Of a DNA stretch of 64,000 nucleotides, positions 48,588 through 57,931 are shown piece after piece. The DNA is from an uncultured Clostridia bacterium. GTDB lineage: Bacteria; Bacillota; Clostridia; Oscillospirales; Ruminococcaceae. The position numbers were made by a program, and so were the translations under genes. Position 1 is the stretch's first letter, and the number at the start of each line of letters is the position of its first letter. The notes beneath the pieces are model-generated. The model was not told the origin of the DNA, did not search any database, and worked only from the letters and a program-made list of their open reading frames with translations. Location: the NCBI GenBank assembly GCA_947383835.1, contig CANDEV010000012.1, positions 1-64,000 on the forward strand, read 5' to 3'.

Positions 48588-49709
48588 ATGAAATGTGAAA
48601 TTATAAAAGACCTGCTTCCCGCATACTGCGACTGTGTGTGTTCTGTGGAAACGGCGGCGGAAATTGAGAGTCACACGCGAAATTGCGAGAGCTGCAAGAA
48701 GCTTTTGGAGGACTACCGAAGCGATGTTGAGCCGCTGAACAAGTCCGAACCCGAAAAGCCTTTCCGCAGGATAAAGCGGGGTATCTTCCGCAGCAAAGCA
48801 GCTGTTATATCGCTTATAATCCTGCTTTTAATAGTGCTGTCCGCGGTGGGATTTCTTACATACGGACAGATCGTGCGGTCGCCGTTTTACCCGAGTTTTG
48901 AAACCATAATCTCGTCCCAAAAAGCGAAAAAACTTGCAGAAAAATTCTGCGAGGGCGACATCAACTATGTTATGGAAAATATTCAAATTTATCAGACAGG
49001 AGTCGCCTTGTACACTACTGACGATGAAGTACGTGAATATTGCAGGTCTGTGCTTACGGATTTTTACGAAAAGTATTTAAAGGGCAAGAAAATGCGGCTG
49101 AAAATTGGCAATATAAGCGGCTACGAGAACTATCAGCTTGAAAACGAAACTGAGCCGATGACTGTAATAACGCTGTTTGATGGTGATACTGAAGTTTTTT
49201 CCCTTGGTCTTTATGAAATAAGCGCAGGAAAATTTTTGATGTTATGCAATGGCTGCAACACCGACGTATTAAATGAAGAAGATTACGATACTTTTAACCT
49301 TGCGTTAAATCCCACCGAGCCGAGGACGGCTTGGGAAACGGCAATATTGAACCATTCAAAAGATCTTGATCATTTTGGAATTATTACCGAAAGCTTTGCG
49401 GACAGTCCCGAAGAAAAACGTATATTAAGCGAAAACGTTTCCGTCTTTATGGACGGTATGGAATGTGAAAAAGCGTATTATTCCGATTTCACATTTGACG
49501 CGGAAAACAGCCGCTATACGATAAATATTGGTTATATTTTTCGTGAAAAGTCAAGCGGCAAGCGAGTTTCCTATTACCGCACCTTTAAAATAAAATCCTC
49601 TTACGCATTCTATAAGTTTGAAATTCTTCCCGAGTTTGAGCCAGTGATATTTGACAATGGAGTAAGCGCCGAAAAGCTTGAAATGCTGGAAAACCTGTTT
49701 GTAGTCTGA
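48588..49709 (+). CDS. Anti-sigma factor, zinc-finger HC2 type (pair 1)
   Basis: 373 residues. Residues 1-45 are the anti-sigma zinc domain (IIKDLLPAYCDCVCSVETAA; HTRNCESCKK with His-x3-Cys-x2-Cys), a single transmembrane helix lies at about 72-95 (AAVISLIILLLIVLSAVGF), and the rest is an extracellular sensor domain without recognised motif. ATG 48588 follows AGGAG; the gene starts 5 bases after the sigma stop. Same design as the pair at 55846-57832. Confidence 0.88.
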   Translation: MKCEIIKDLLPAYCDCVCSVETAAEIESHTRNCESCKKLLEDYRSDVEPLNKSEPEKPFRRIKRGIFRSKAAVISLIILLLIVLSAVGFLTYGQIVRSPFYPSFETIISSQKAKKLAEKFCEGDINYVMENIQIYQTGVALYTTDDEVREYCRSVLTDFYEKYLKGKKMRLKIGNISGYENYQLENETEPMTVITLFDGDTEVFSLGLYEISAGKFLMLCNGCNTDVLNEEDYDTFNLALNPTEPRTAWETAILNHSKDLDHFGIITESFADSPEEKRILSENVSVFMDGMECEKAYYSDFTFDAENSRYTINIGYIFREKSSGKRVSYYRTFKIKSSYAFYKFEILPEFEPVIFDNGVSAEKLEMLENLFVV

Positions 49710-49725
49710 ACAAAATAACACAAAA

Positions 49726-49755
49726 ACGCCGTTTCCCAAAATCGGGAAACGGCGT
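49726..49755. terminator. Bidirectional terminator
   Basis: 12-bp stem ACGCCGTTTCCC / GGGAAACGGCGT, loop AAAATC, T-run ATATTTTTG on the plus strand and TTTTTGTG on the minus strand, between the anti-sigma gene and tuf. Confidence 0.85.
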
Positions 49756-49837
49756 ATATTTTTGTTTTTATATTTCCGTGTAACATTGTAATCTAATTGA
49801 ACAAGTCACCAACGGAAATGGTGCAGTCTCAGCCTGC

Positions 49838-51040
49838 TTATTCGTTGATAGCTGTAACAACGCCTGAACCTACTGTACGTCCGCCCTCACGGATAGCGAA
49901 ACGGAGTCCCTCCTCGATAGCGATAGGAGTGATAAGCTCAACGTCCATAGTTACGTTATCGCCGGGCATACACATTTCCTTGTCAGCAGGAAGTGAGATA
50001 ACGCCTGTAACGTCTGTTGTTCTGAAATAGAACTGAGGTCTGTAGTTGTTGAAGAAAGGAGTATGACGTCCGCCCTCTTCCTTCTTCAGAACGTAAACCT
50101 GACCCTTGAACTTAGTGTGGGGGTGAATGGAGCCGGGCTTACAAAGAACCTGTCCTCTTTCGATATCTGTTCTCTGAACACCACGGAGGAGTGCGCCGAT
50201 GTTGTCGCCTGCCTCTGCGTAGTCGAGGATCTTTCTGAACATCTCGATACCTGTAACAACGGTCTTGTCCTTCTCGTCCTTAAGACCAACGATCTCAACT
50301 TCGTCGCCTGTCTTGAGCTGACCTCTTTCAACTCTACCTGTAGCAACAGTACCACGGCCTGTGATAGTGAATACGTCCTCAACAGGCATAAGGAAGGGAA
50401 GGTCTGCCTTTCTGTCAGGAGTAGGGATATACTCGTCAACAGCGTCCATGAGCTTCTGAATGCACTCATACTCGGGAGCGGAAGGATCCTTGGAAGCGGA
50501 ATCAAGAGCCTTGAAAGCAGAACCGATGATGATAGGTGTGTCATCGCCGGGGAACTCGTACTTGTCAAGTGTCTCGCGGATATCCATTTCAACAAGCTCA
50601 AGAAGCTCGGGGTCGTCAACCTGATCAGCCTTGTTCATGAAAACAACGATGTAGGGAACGCCAACCTGACGAGCGAGGAGCAAGTGCTCCTTAGTCTGAG
50701 CCATAGGGCCGTCTGTAGAAGCAACAACGAGGATAGCGCCGTCCATCTGAGCAGCACCTGTGATCATGTTCTTAACATAGTCAGCGTGGCCGGGGCAGTC
50801 AACGTGAGCATAGTGACGCTTGTCAGTCTCGTACTCAACGTGAGCGGTGTTGATTGTGATACCTCTTTCTCTTTCCTCGGGAGCCTTGTCGATGTTAGCA
50901 TAGTCCTCGAACTGTGCCTGACCCTTGAGGGAGAGATACTTTGTGATAGCAGCGGTAAGAGTAGTCTTGCCGTGGTCAACGTGACCGATAGTACCAATAT
51001 TAACGTGGGGTTTTGTTCTTTCAAATTTAGCCTTTGCCAT
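49838..51040 (-). CDS. tuf: Elongation factor Tu
   Basis: GTPase that brings aminoacyl-tRNA to the ribosome. 400 residues. G motifs: GHVDHGKTTLTAAIT (P-loop), RGITINTAHVEYET (switch I), DCPGHADYVKNMI (switch II) and FMNKADQVDD (guanine specificity). The last gene of the str operon, with an extra promoter of its own (51116-51088). SD GGAGGAAAATTCC just before the ATG. Confidence 0.99.
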   Translation of the reverse strand: MAKAKFERTKPHVNIGTIGHVDHGKTTLTAAITKYLSLKGQAQFEDYANIDKAPEERERGITINTAHVEYETDKRHYAHVDCPGHADYVKNMITGAAQMDGAILVVASTDGPMAQTKEHLLLARQVGVPYIVVFMNKADQVDDPELLELVEMDIRETLDKYEFPGDDTPIIIGSAFKALDSASKDPSAPEYECIQKLMDAVDEYIPTPDRKADLPFLMPVEDVFTITGRGTVATGRVERGQLKTGDEVEIVGLKDEKDKTVVTGIEMFRKILDYAEAGDNIGALLRGVQRTDIERGQVLCKPGSIHPHTKFKGQVYVLKKEEGGRHTPFFNNYRPQFYFRTTDVTGVISLPADKEMCMPGDNVTMDVELITPIAIEEGLRFAIREGGRTVGSGVVTAINE

Positions 51041-51087
51041 TGGAATTTTCCTCCTTACAAATAATTTAACGGAAACTTACAATTTCT

Positions 51088-51116
51088 ATTTTAACAGATT
51101 TGATAAAATATTGCAA
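51088..51116 (-). promoter_or_regulatory. Internal tuf promoter
   Basis: Minus strand TTGCAA (51116-51111), 17 bp, TAAAAT (51093-51088), in the fusA-tuf gap. Confidence 0.7.
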
Positions 51117-51141
51117 GTGTTTTTTTAATTTTTTTACAATT

Positions 51142-53226
51142 TTAGTCGGAATTCTTATTTCTGGAAGTCATGATCTTCTCAGCAATAGACTTCGGAACTT
51201 CGATATAGCTGTGGGGCTCCATAGTATACTGACCGCGGCCCTGTGTCTTGGAACGGAGGTCGTTTGAGTAACCGAACATCTCGGAAAGCGGAACAAGAGC
51301 GTCAACCTGTGCGGTGCCGTTGTTTGTTTCCTGACCGAGGATCTGTCCTCTTCTGGAGTTGAGGTCGCCGATTACCGTACCCATAAAGTCATCGGGAACG
51401 ATAGCCGCAACTTTCATGATAGGCTCAAGAATACAAGCGTCAGCCTTTCTCATAGCTTCCTTGAACGCCATAGAACCTGCGATCGAGAACGCCATTTCGG
51501 AGGAGTCTACCTCGTGGTAAGAACCGTCGTAAAGTGTTACCTTTACGTCCACAACCTGATAGCCTGCGAGAACGCCTGCTTTCATTGCGCCCTGGATACC
51601 CTTGTCAACGGCAGGAATGTATTCCTTGGGAATAGCGCCGCCCACAACGTTGTTGATAAACTCGTAACCCTTGCCGGACTCGTTAGGCTCAACCTTGATC
51701 TTAACATGACCGTACTGACCTTTACCGCCGGACTGACGTGCGTACTTGTGATCAACGTCAGCAAGCTTCTTAATGGTCTCTTTATAAGCAACCTGAGGTG
51801 CGCCGACATTAGCCTCGACCTTGAACTCACGGAGGAGACGGTCTACGATAATATCAAGGTGCAGCTCGCCCATACCTGCGATAATGGTCTGACCTGTTTC
51901 CTCGTCTGTCCATGTTCTGAATGTGGGGTCTTCCTCGGCAAGCTTCGCAAGACCGATACCCATTTTTTCCTGACCGGCCTTAGTTTTAGGCTCGATAGCG
52001 AGCTGGATAACAGGCTCGGGGAATTCCATAGACTCGAGAATAACGGGAGCCTTGGGGTCGCAGAGAGTGTCGCCCGTAGTTGTATTCTTCAAACCAACGC
52101 AAGCAGCGATATCACCTGCATAACAGGTCTCGATATCCTTTCTGTGGTTGGAGTGCATCTGAAGAATACGTCCCATTCTTTCGTTGTTGTCCTTAGTAGC
52201 GTTAAGGACTGTCGCACCCGCGTCAACAGTACCCGAATAAACTCTGAAGTAGCAAAGCTTACCAACAAACGGGTCGGTTGCGATCTTGAATGCAAGAGCC
52301 GCAAAAGGCTCGTTGTCGGAAGAAGGTCTTTCCTCCTCCTCGCCTGTATCGGGGTTCACGCCCTTGATGTGCGGTACGTCGATAGGCGACGGCATATAGT
52401 CAACGATAGCGTCAAGGAGCTTCTGAACGCCCTTGTTCTTATAAGAAGTACCGCAGGTAACTGGAACCATTTCGTTAGCAATGGTAGCCTTTCTGATACA
52501 CTTCTTGATCTCGTCGATAGTCAGCTCTTCGCCGCCCAAATATTTTTCCATGATCTCGTCGTCCTGCTCGGCAACAGCCTCCAGGAGCTTTTCATGGTAT
52601 TCGTTTGCCTTGTCAGCCATATCTGCGGGAATATCTTCCACACGGATATCTTTTCCAAGGTCGTCGTAATAAACATACGCTTTCATTTCAACCAGGTCAA
52701 TGATGCCCTTAAAGCTGTCCTCGCTGCCGATAGGGAGCTGAATTGGAACAGCGTTACATTTAAGTCTGTCAAGCATCATGTCAACAACATGGTAGAAATC
52801 GGCACCCATAATGTCCATCTTATTTACATAAGCCATACGGGGAACCATATAGTTGTTAGCCTGTCTCCAAACGGTTTCGGATTGAGGCTCAACACCGCCC
52901 TTTGCACAGAAAACAGTTACAGAACCGTCAAGAACTCTGAGTGAACGCTCAACCTCTACTGTAAAGTCAACGTGGCCGGGAGTGTCAATAATATTGATCC
53001 TATGACCCGCCCAGTGCGCTGTGGTAGCAGCGGAGGTAATTGTAATACCTCTTTCCTGCTCCTGCGCCATCCAGTCCATTGTTGCAGAACCCTCGTGAGT
53101 TTCTCCTATCTTATGGTTTACACCTGTATAGAAAAGGATACGCTCCGTAGTGGTTGTTTTACCTGCGTCAATGTGAGCCATTATACCAATATTTCTGGTT
53201 TGTTCAAGTGAACAATCTCTTGGCAT
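51142..53226 (-). CDS. fusA: Elongation factor G
   Basis: Translocase GTPase. 694 residues with all five domains: AHIDAGKTTTTERILFYTG (P-loop), RGITITSAATTAHW, DTPGHVDFTVEVERSLRVLD, NKMD in YVNKMDIMGAD, and the domain IV stretch QSGGKGQYGHVKI. ATG 53226 has GGAGGA. Located between rpsG and tuf in the standard str order. Confidence 0.99.
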   Translation of the reverse strand: MPRDCSLEQTRNIGIMAHIDAGKTTTTERILFYTGVNHKIGETHEGSATMDWMAQEQERGITITSAATTAHWAGHRINIIDTPGHVDFTVEVERSLRVLDGSVTVFCAKGGVEPQSETVWRQANNYMVPRMAYVNKMDIMGADFYHVVDMMLDRLKCNAVPIQLPIGSEDSFKGIIDLVEMKAYVYYDDLGKDIRVEDIPADMADKANEYHEKLLEAVAEQDDEIMEKYLGGEELTIDEIKKCIRKATIANEMVPVTCGTSYKNKGVQKLLDAIVDYMPSPIDVPHIKGVNPDTGEEEERPSSDNEPFAALAFKIATDPFVGKLCYFRVYSGTVDAGATVLNATKDNNERMGRILQMHSNHRKDIETCYAGDIAACVGLKNTTTGDTLCDPKAPVILESMEFPEPVIQLAIEPKTKAGQEKMGIGLAKLAEEDPTFRTWTDEETGQTIIAGMGELHLDIIVDRLLREFKVEANVGAPQVAYKETIKKLADVDHKYARQSGGKGQYGHVKIKVEPNESGKGYEFINNVVGGAIPKEYIPAVDKGIQGAMKAGVLAGYQVVDVKVTLYDGSYHEVDSSEMAFSIAGSMAFKEAMRKADACILEPIMKVAAIVPDDFMGTVIGDLNSRRGQILGQETNNGTAQVDALVPLSEMFGYSNDLRSKTQGRGQYTMEPHSYIEVPKSIAEKIMTSRNKNSD

Positions 53227-53290
53227 AATATTTTCCTCCATTTTTTAAGTCCCCAAAGGGAACTGTCACGCTGCATTACCGACAGTGATC

Positions 53291-53761
53291 TTACCAACGG
53301 TAATGTGCGAAAGCCTTGTTAGCCTCAGCCATCTTGTGAGTATCCTCACGCTTTTTGCAAGCGCCGCCGAGACCGTTTGTAGCGTCGATGATTTCAGCAG
53401 CAAGTCTTTCCTTCATGGTTCTTTCGTTTCTTGCTCTGGAATAAGTGGTAAGCCATCTCAGACCGAGAGTCTGCTTTCTTTCGGGTCTTACCTCCATAGG
53501 AACCTGATATGTGGAACCGCCCACACGTCTTGCCTTTACTTCAAGCAGCGGCATGATATTTTCAAGAGCCTGCTCGAACACTTCAAGAGCGTCCTTGCCT
53601 GTTTTTTCAGCAACGATTTCAAATGCGTCGTATACTATCTTCTGGGCAACACCCTTCTTACCGTCAAGCATAATGTTGTTGATAAGACGTGTTACCACCT
53701 CTGAATTGTAAACAGGGTCGCACAAAACCTCGCGTTTTGCAATATTACCTCTTCTTGGCAC
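53291..53761 (-). CDS. rpsG: 30S ribosomal protein S7
   Basis: 156 residues, primary 16S rRNA 3'-domain binder. Begins (GTG)PRRGNIAKREVLCDPVYNSE and ends HKMAEANKAFAHYRW. The GTG at 53761 is chosen because AAGGAGG lies 8 bases upstream and the mature N-terminus is PRRG; the longer frame is not conserved. The gap to rpsL (53762-54032) is long for a str operon. Confidence 0.98.
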   Translation of the reverse strand: MPRRGNIAKREVLCDPVYNSEVVTRLINNIMLDGKKGVAQKIVYDAFEIVAEKTGKDALEVFEQALENIMPLLEVKARRVGGSTYQVPMEVRPERKQTLGLRWLTTYSRARNERTMKERLAAEIIDATNGLGGACKKREDTHKMAEANKAFAHYRW

Positions 53762-54032
53762 AATTCTTCCCTCCTTCATATAAATGCTATCATAGGTACT
53801 CGTTTTACCTGTTTCGTATTGAAACAGGAACACGCATTAAACCAATGCAGAGGCGTTCATATATAATAAATGAAACACTCCGCAAAGGCTGAGCCTTTAC
53901 CCTTATCGGCATACTTTGTCAATAATTGTAAAATACTCCCATGGGTAACAATAACTGCGTATCGTTACCTGCCCGTTCAAAATGCGGTTTTCATTGAGTC
54001 TACAATTTTCTTAGGACATTTCGGCAGTAAAA
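53762..54032 (-). other. Long rpsL-rpsG spacer with hairpins
   Basis: 271 bases within the str operon. Contains CCTGTTTCgtattGAAACAGG (53809-53829), the palindrome AAAGGCTGAGCCTTT (about 53884-53898) and a GTAAC...GTTAC pair near 53947-53970. No reading frame of note. Could be an S7 or S12 autoregulation site or a processing site; not identified. Confidence 0.4.
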
Positions 54033-54458
54033 TTACTTAGCCGCGCCTGCCTTAGGCTTCTTAGCGCCGTACTTGGAACGAGCCTGATTTCTCTTGGCAA
54101 CGCCCTGTGCGTCCAGCGTACCTCTGATGATGTGATAACGCACACCGGGGAGGTCCTTAACACGTCCGCCTCTGATAAGAACAACGGAGTGCTCCTGAAG
54201 GTTATGACCGATACCGGGGATATAAGCCGTAACTTCAGTACCGTTTGTAAGTCTTACTCTGGCAATTTTTCTCATAGCGGAGTTAGGCTTTTTAGGTGTA
54301 GCTGTTCTTACAGCGGTGCAAACGCCTCTCTTCTGGGGAGAGCTCTGGTCGATAGCGATCTTTTTCTTGGCATTGTAGCCCTTCTGGAGAGCGGGAGCCG
54401 TAGATTTCTTTTCGAGAACAGTTCTTCCCTTGCGAACTAACTGGTTAAAGGTTGGCAT
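54033..54458 (-). CDS. rpsL: 30S ribosomal protein S12
   Basis: 141 residues of the decoding-centre protein. Lys56 and Lys57 in RTATPKKPNS correspond to the streptomycin-site lysine and are wild type; PGVRYHIIRG and the KPNSAMRKIARVRLTNG core are standard. It has the short N-terminal insertion seen in many Gram-positives. First gene of the str operon; GGAGAAA is the SD. Confidence 0.99.
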   Translation of the reverse strand: MPTFNQLVRKGRTVLEKKSTAPALQKGYNAKKKIAIDQSSPQKRGVCTAVRTATPKKPNSAMRKIARVRLTNGTEVTAYIPGIGHNLQEHSVVLIRGGRVKDLPGVRYHIIRGTLDAQGVAKRNQARSKYGAKKPKAGAAK

Positions 54459-54522
54459 AGTATTTCTCCTTTCTTCAAAAATTTATGGTCAAACGTCTTT
54501 TCAGACATCAACACACCTAAAT

Positions 54523-54551
54523 ATTATACACGCAAAAAAACTGTTTGTCAA
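54523..54551 (-). promoter_or_regulatory. str operon promoter, perfect consensus
   Basis: Minus strand TTGACA (54551-54546), 17 bp, TATAAT (54528-54523). Confidence 0.9.
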
Positions 54552-54639
54552 GCATTTTGAACAAATTTCCCCGTAAAATTTCTATATAGGGCAAAATTTG
54601 TATCATATGTATGACAAACAGTAAAAACCGCGGCGGATT

Positions 54640-55497
54640 TTATTTATTTGTTATATCGTTGTACTCGCTGTCGATCTCCTTCATGCGTGCCTTTGACTCC
54701 ACCCTTACCCTGGCGGACTCTCTTGTCGCCTTAATAACGCCGATAAACTCCGGCAGCTTTCCGAAAAACGTAAACATTATCATTTTTACTGTAGGTGCAA
54801 GAAATAACACCGCAGGAATTATGTAGAGGAACGAACCTTCTCCCTCAGTAAAAATTCCAATTATGCAGGCTATCTCAATAAATCCGAGAATTGCTGTTAC
54901 AACTATTAGGAGCAGCACCAGCAGAAACATTCCCACCGTTGCAAAGCCGCCGAATATCTGTGAACCTATCGAATTTGAATGAGCGGTCTTGCATCTGCCG
55001 TATTCGTCCCGAAGCTCGAAAACGTGCTGCTGATGATAATATTTTTTATCCCATTTTTCGTAAATTTCCGTGATCCTTTTTCTGTCGGAGTCATTTGCGA
55101 CCTTTACGGCATAATCGAAATATTCCGCCGCAATATTTCTTATATTCTCGTGATAATCGGTCTCAACAGGCATAATTGCAAAATCGCTTGTTATAGCTCT
55201 TATCATGCCCCACCAGCCGCGGTAGTCGTCGGGATATTTTTCGGAAAGCTCCTTACAGCTGTCGTAAGCCTGCTGGTAGTTGCCTATATTAACAAGAGTT
55301 TCTCCGTTTTTTGCAAGGTCCTCGGCGGAAAGTATACCCTCCACGGAAACTCGTCCGCTTATTTCGACCTTGTATTTCTGCACGGCGTCCTGCACAAGTA
55401 TCTGCGAGCCGCAGTACATACAGAAGCCCTTTTCCATATTTTCGTCCAATTCAAGCTTAGCCCCGCAGTTAGGACACATCGCGGAAACAAGTTTCAT
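54640..55497 (-). CDS. Zinc-ribbon membrane protein
   Basis: 285 residues. A zinc ribbon at residues 8-31 (CPNCGAKLELDE; CMYCGSQI), a helical TPR-like stretch (ETLVNIGNYQQAYDSCKELS; about 70-160), then two transmembrane helices (about 185-215 and 225-250) and a charged C-terminal tail. ATG 55497 follows GGGGAG. Promoter TTGACA-17-TATAAT (55561-55533). Proteins of this design are common in Clostridia with no assigned role. Confidence 0.75.
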   Translation of the reverse strand: MKLVSAMCPNCGAKLELDENMEKGFCMYCGSQILVQDAVQKYKVEISGRVSVEGILSAEDLAKNGETLVNIGNYQQAYDSCKELSEKYPDDYRGWWGMIRAITSDFAIMPVETDYHENIRNIAAEYFDYAVKVANDSDRKRITEIYEKWDKKYYHQQHVFELRDEYGRCKTAHSNSIGSQIFGGFATVGMFLLVLLLIVVTAILGFIEIACIIGIFTEGEGSFLYIIPAVLFLAPTVKMIMFTFFGKLPEFIGVIKATRESARVRVESKARMKEIDSEYNDITNK

Positions 55498-55845
55498 TAC
55501 AATTCTCCCCAATACAACAAAATATATACATAATTATACACTTTTTGCGGCACGTTGTCAAGCGGAAAATACCTTGCGGCACACGTTTGCTGAAAAAGTA
55601 AAAAACAGTTGAGAGAAAGGCAAAAATCTGATAGAATAAAGTAAGGAGTTTTATCGTTTGATGCCTAAGCATATTTATGTTATCCGTTAAAGTGTGCTTA
55701 TTTTTTTGAACGGTGTCCCGCTTAGTTTACAGTAATTTTAATAAATGTTAATAAATTTTATGTAACGTTTTGCCGATAAAAAAGTTTAATAAATAGAACG
55801 GTGAGAAATGCTGCAGCAAATTGACCGTGCGGAGGTGATAGGCGT
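55498..55845. other. Divergent intergenic region
   Basis: 348 bases. Left part: the consensus promoter for the zinc-ribbon gene (TTGACA 55561-55556, TATAAT 55538-55533, minus). Right part: AT-rich with TGTAAC at 55761-55766, a likely ECF -35; a GTTTAA follows at about the right distance. No gene seen. Confidence 0.6.
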
Positions 55846-56319
55846 TTGAAGCTTGATGAAACATACAGAAAATATGCGGATACGGTCATGAAGTACCTTG
55901 TTGGACTGTGCGGCGACCCCGTACTTGCGGAGGAGCTTACCCAGGAGACGTTTTTTCGTGCGGTAAAGCACGCGGACAGCTTCGACGGCAGCGTTAAGGT
56001 CACGACTTGGCTGTGCAGCATTGCGAAAAATGCCTATTTTACCCATTTGAAAAAGCAGAGCAGATACACCGATATTGAGGGAGAGGAGCCGTCCTACGAG
56101 GCGGATTTGCTTGACAGGGAGAACTGCCGCGAAATATACAAGGCTGTCCACCGACTTGAGGAACCGTATCGGGAGATCGTTCTGCTGCGTATTCACACGG
56201 ACATGAGCTTTGCGGAGATAGGCGAGATTTTTGATAAGTCCGAAAGCTGGGCGAGGGTGACTTTTTATAGGGGAAAGGAAAAGCTTAAGAAAATTTTGGA
56301 TATAGAAAGTGAGGAATGA
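55846..56319 (+). CDS. ECF-type sigma factor (pair 2)
   Basis: 157 residues. Region 2: YRKYADTVMKYLVGLCGDPV, AEELTQETFFRAVKHADSFD, TWLCSIAKNAYFTHLKKQ. Region 4: LEEPYREIVLLRIHTDMSFA, IGEIFDKSESWARVTFYRGK. The TTG at 55846 is used as start: GGAGGTGAT lies 9 bases before it, and the next ATG would cut into region 2. A TTG start may keep expression low. Paralogue of the factor at 48085. Confidence 0.88.
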   Translation: MKLDETYRKYADTVMKYLVGLCGDPVLAEELTQETFFRAVKHADSFDGSVKVTTWLCSIAKNAYFTHLKKQSRYTDIEGEEPSYEADLLDRENCREIYKAVHRLEEPYREIVLLRIHTDMSFAEIGEIFDKSESWARVTFYRGKEKLKKILDIESEE

Positions 56320-56323
56320 TTTT

Positions 56324-57832
56324 ATGGACGTTACCTGCAATGTTATTGAAGACCTGCTCCCAATTTACGCGGACGGGATATGCTCCGAGGACACGAAAAC
56401 AATTATCGAGCACCACACGGCAGTTTGTCCCGAATGCAGGGAGAAGCTTGAAGCAATGACTTCGGCGCTTGAAAAAAACGAGAAAAAGGGGAAGGTTGAC
56501 AATCCTTTTAAAAAGGTGAAATGGCATTATTTTAGACTTGCGGCGGTTACGCTGTTGATTTGTGGGTTGGTTATCGCTCCGCTGACGGCGGTGTGGTATC
56601 TGTCTACAAACGCATATTTTGACAAAGGTTACACTTGGTCGTCCCTCAGTATGGATATAAAGCTGCACGGTATTGCGAATTTGCTGAAACGAGGAAAGTA
56701 CAGAGAATTTATGGATGAAATCGAGCTTTATTACATCAGTGAACAGTATACTTCCGAGGAGATAAATATGTACAAGGACTTGTTCGCCGAGGATATGGAG
56801 AATTATTTTTCGCAGCACAAAATAAGAACCATATTGACAGGCGTTGAGGGCGGCGAGTGCGACGACGGCAGCCTGACTATTGTAGTGGACGGCGCAGAGC
56901 CTGTTTCAATCGGCTTTACCTTGTACGACAACGAGCGGCTTATGTACACAACGCTTAATGAGTACACTTATTACAATACGGAACTTCCGCAGATGCAGCT
57001 TCCAAATAAAGAGCATTTAAAAGATTATTTTGATTATATGAAAATGGAGGACGAGGAAACGCTTGACGCCGCCGTTATGTATCTTCAGACCTATAACAAT
57101 AACAAGGATTTTTGCTATGATTACGGAAGCCATATGAAAAATGTCAAGGATAAATTTATTAAAATGCTTGATAAGTACACATATGTCGGTTGCGAGACAG
57201 GAGAGATAACCTATAATCGAGACTATGCTCTCCATGTACATGAATTTGATTGTCTGCTCAGATATTATTCACAGAAAGCGATAATTACTATGGCTGACAA
57301 AAGCGGAGAGGAGTTTACGGTAAGCTGTGAAGTTGCCGTTAATACAGAAAGCTACCCGTTACAAGTGCTGCTGGCGGTTTACAACATTGTTTACTCCGAT
57401 AATACTCCAGATGATTTTAAAGAAATGTTTGAGGATATTTTCATAGCTCGGAAAAAATCGGGTATGTCGCTGAATAACGGTAAATTCTACCTTAACGGAG
57501 ATACTGACAGCTGTTATTATCAGGTGGAAAACGGCAAAATAAAGTTTATTATGGAAAATGAAGAGCAAATGCGGGAGTTCTACCGCGTACAGTGCGAGGC
57601 TGACTCAAGCTTTGAGAAATTTTTTGATTTTGAGGAATGGTGCGAACGTTATGAGGAGGACTGGCAGAATGCTATCCCGTATATTGTTCACATTGATTTG
57701 GGAGGAATACCAAGGGTAGCTTGGAAGGTCATTTATACAAGAAGCGGCGATATTGGGGCATATATAAGCTCCGACTACATCGACGAAAACAATTTTGAAA
57801 GCAATAATTGCCGTTTCACAAGAGTTGAGTAA
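56324..57832 (+). CDS. Anti-sigma factor, zinc-finger HC2 type (pair 2)
   Basis: 502 residues. Zinc domain at 1-45 (VIEDLLPIYADGICSEDTKT; HHTAVCPECREK with His-x3-Cys-x2-Cys), one transmembrane helix at about 70-90 (LAAVTLLICGLVIAPLTAVW) and a large extracellular part of about 410 residues, rich in Tyr/Asp/Glu with no recognised fold. It begins 4 bases after the sigma stop, ATG 56324 with GAGG upstream. The sensor domain is unlike that of pair 1, so the signals may differ. Confidence 0.88.
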   Translation: MDVTCNVIEDLLPIYADGICSEDTKTIIEHHTAVCPECREKLEAMTSALEKNEKKGKVDNPFKKVKWHYFRLAAVTLLICGLVIAPLTAVWYLSTNAYFDKGYTWSSLSMDIKLHGIANLLKRGKYREFMDEIELYYISEQYTSEEINMYKDLFAEDMENYFSQHKIRTILTGVEGGECDDGSLTIVVDGAEPVSIGFTLYDNERLMYTTLNEYTYYNTELPQMQLPNKEHLKDYFDYMKMEDEETLDAAVMYLQTYNNNKDFCYDYGSHMKNVKDKFIKMLDKYTYVGCETGEITYNRDYALHVHEFDCLLRYYSQKAIITMADKSGEEFTVSCEVAVNTESYPLQVLLAVYNIVYSDNTPDDFKEMFEDIFIARKKSGMSLNNGKFYLNGDTDSCYYQVENGKIKFIMENEEQMREFYRVQCEADSSFEKFFDFEEWCERYEEDWQNAIPYIVHIDLGGIPRVAWKVIYTRSGDIGAYISSDYIDENNFESNNCRFTRVE

Positions 57833-57853
57833 CAAGACATTTTCTCCTGACAA

Positions 57854-57885
57854 AAAGAGGATAGAGCCGCATACTCTATCCTCTT
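57854..57885. terminator. Bidirectional terminator
   Basis: AAAGAGGATAGAG / CTCTATCCTCTTT stem, loop about 7 nt, followed by ATTTTG on the plus strand and TTTTTGTC on the minus strand. Confidence 0.85.
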
Positions 57886-57931
57886 TATTTTGTGCATACA
57901 CTGTCGGCAATACACGCCGCTGCGGAATGTC

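Noticed and set aside
50063..51064. 333-codon open frame antisense to tuf
   Set aside because: Shadow of EF-Tu; codon bias alone explains the absence of stops.
51514..52944. 476-codon open frame antisense to fusA
   Set aside because: It mirrors a highly conserved gene with biased codon use; no SD and no recognisable protein.
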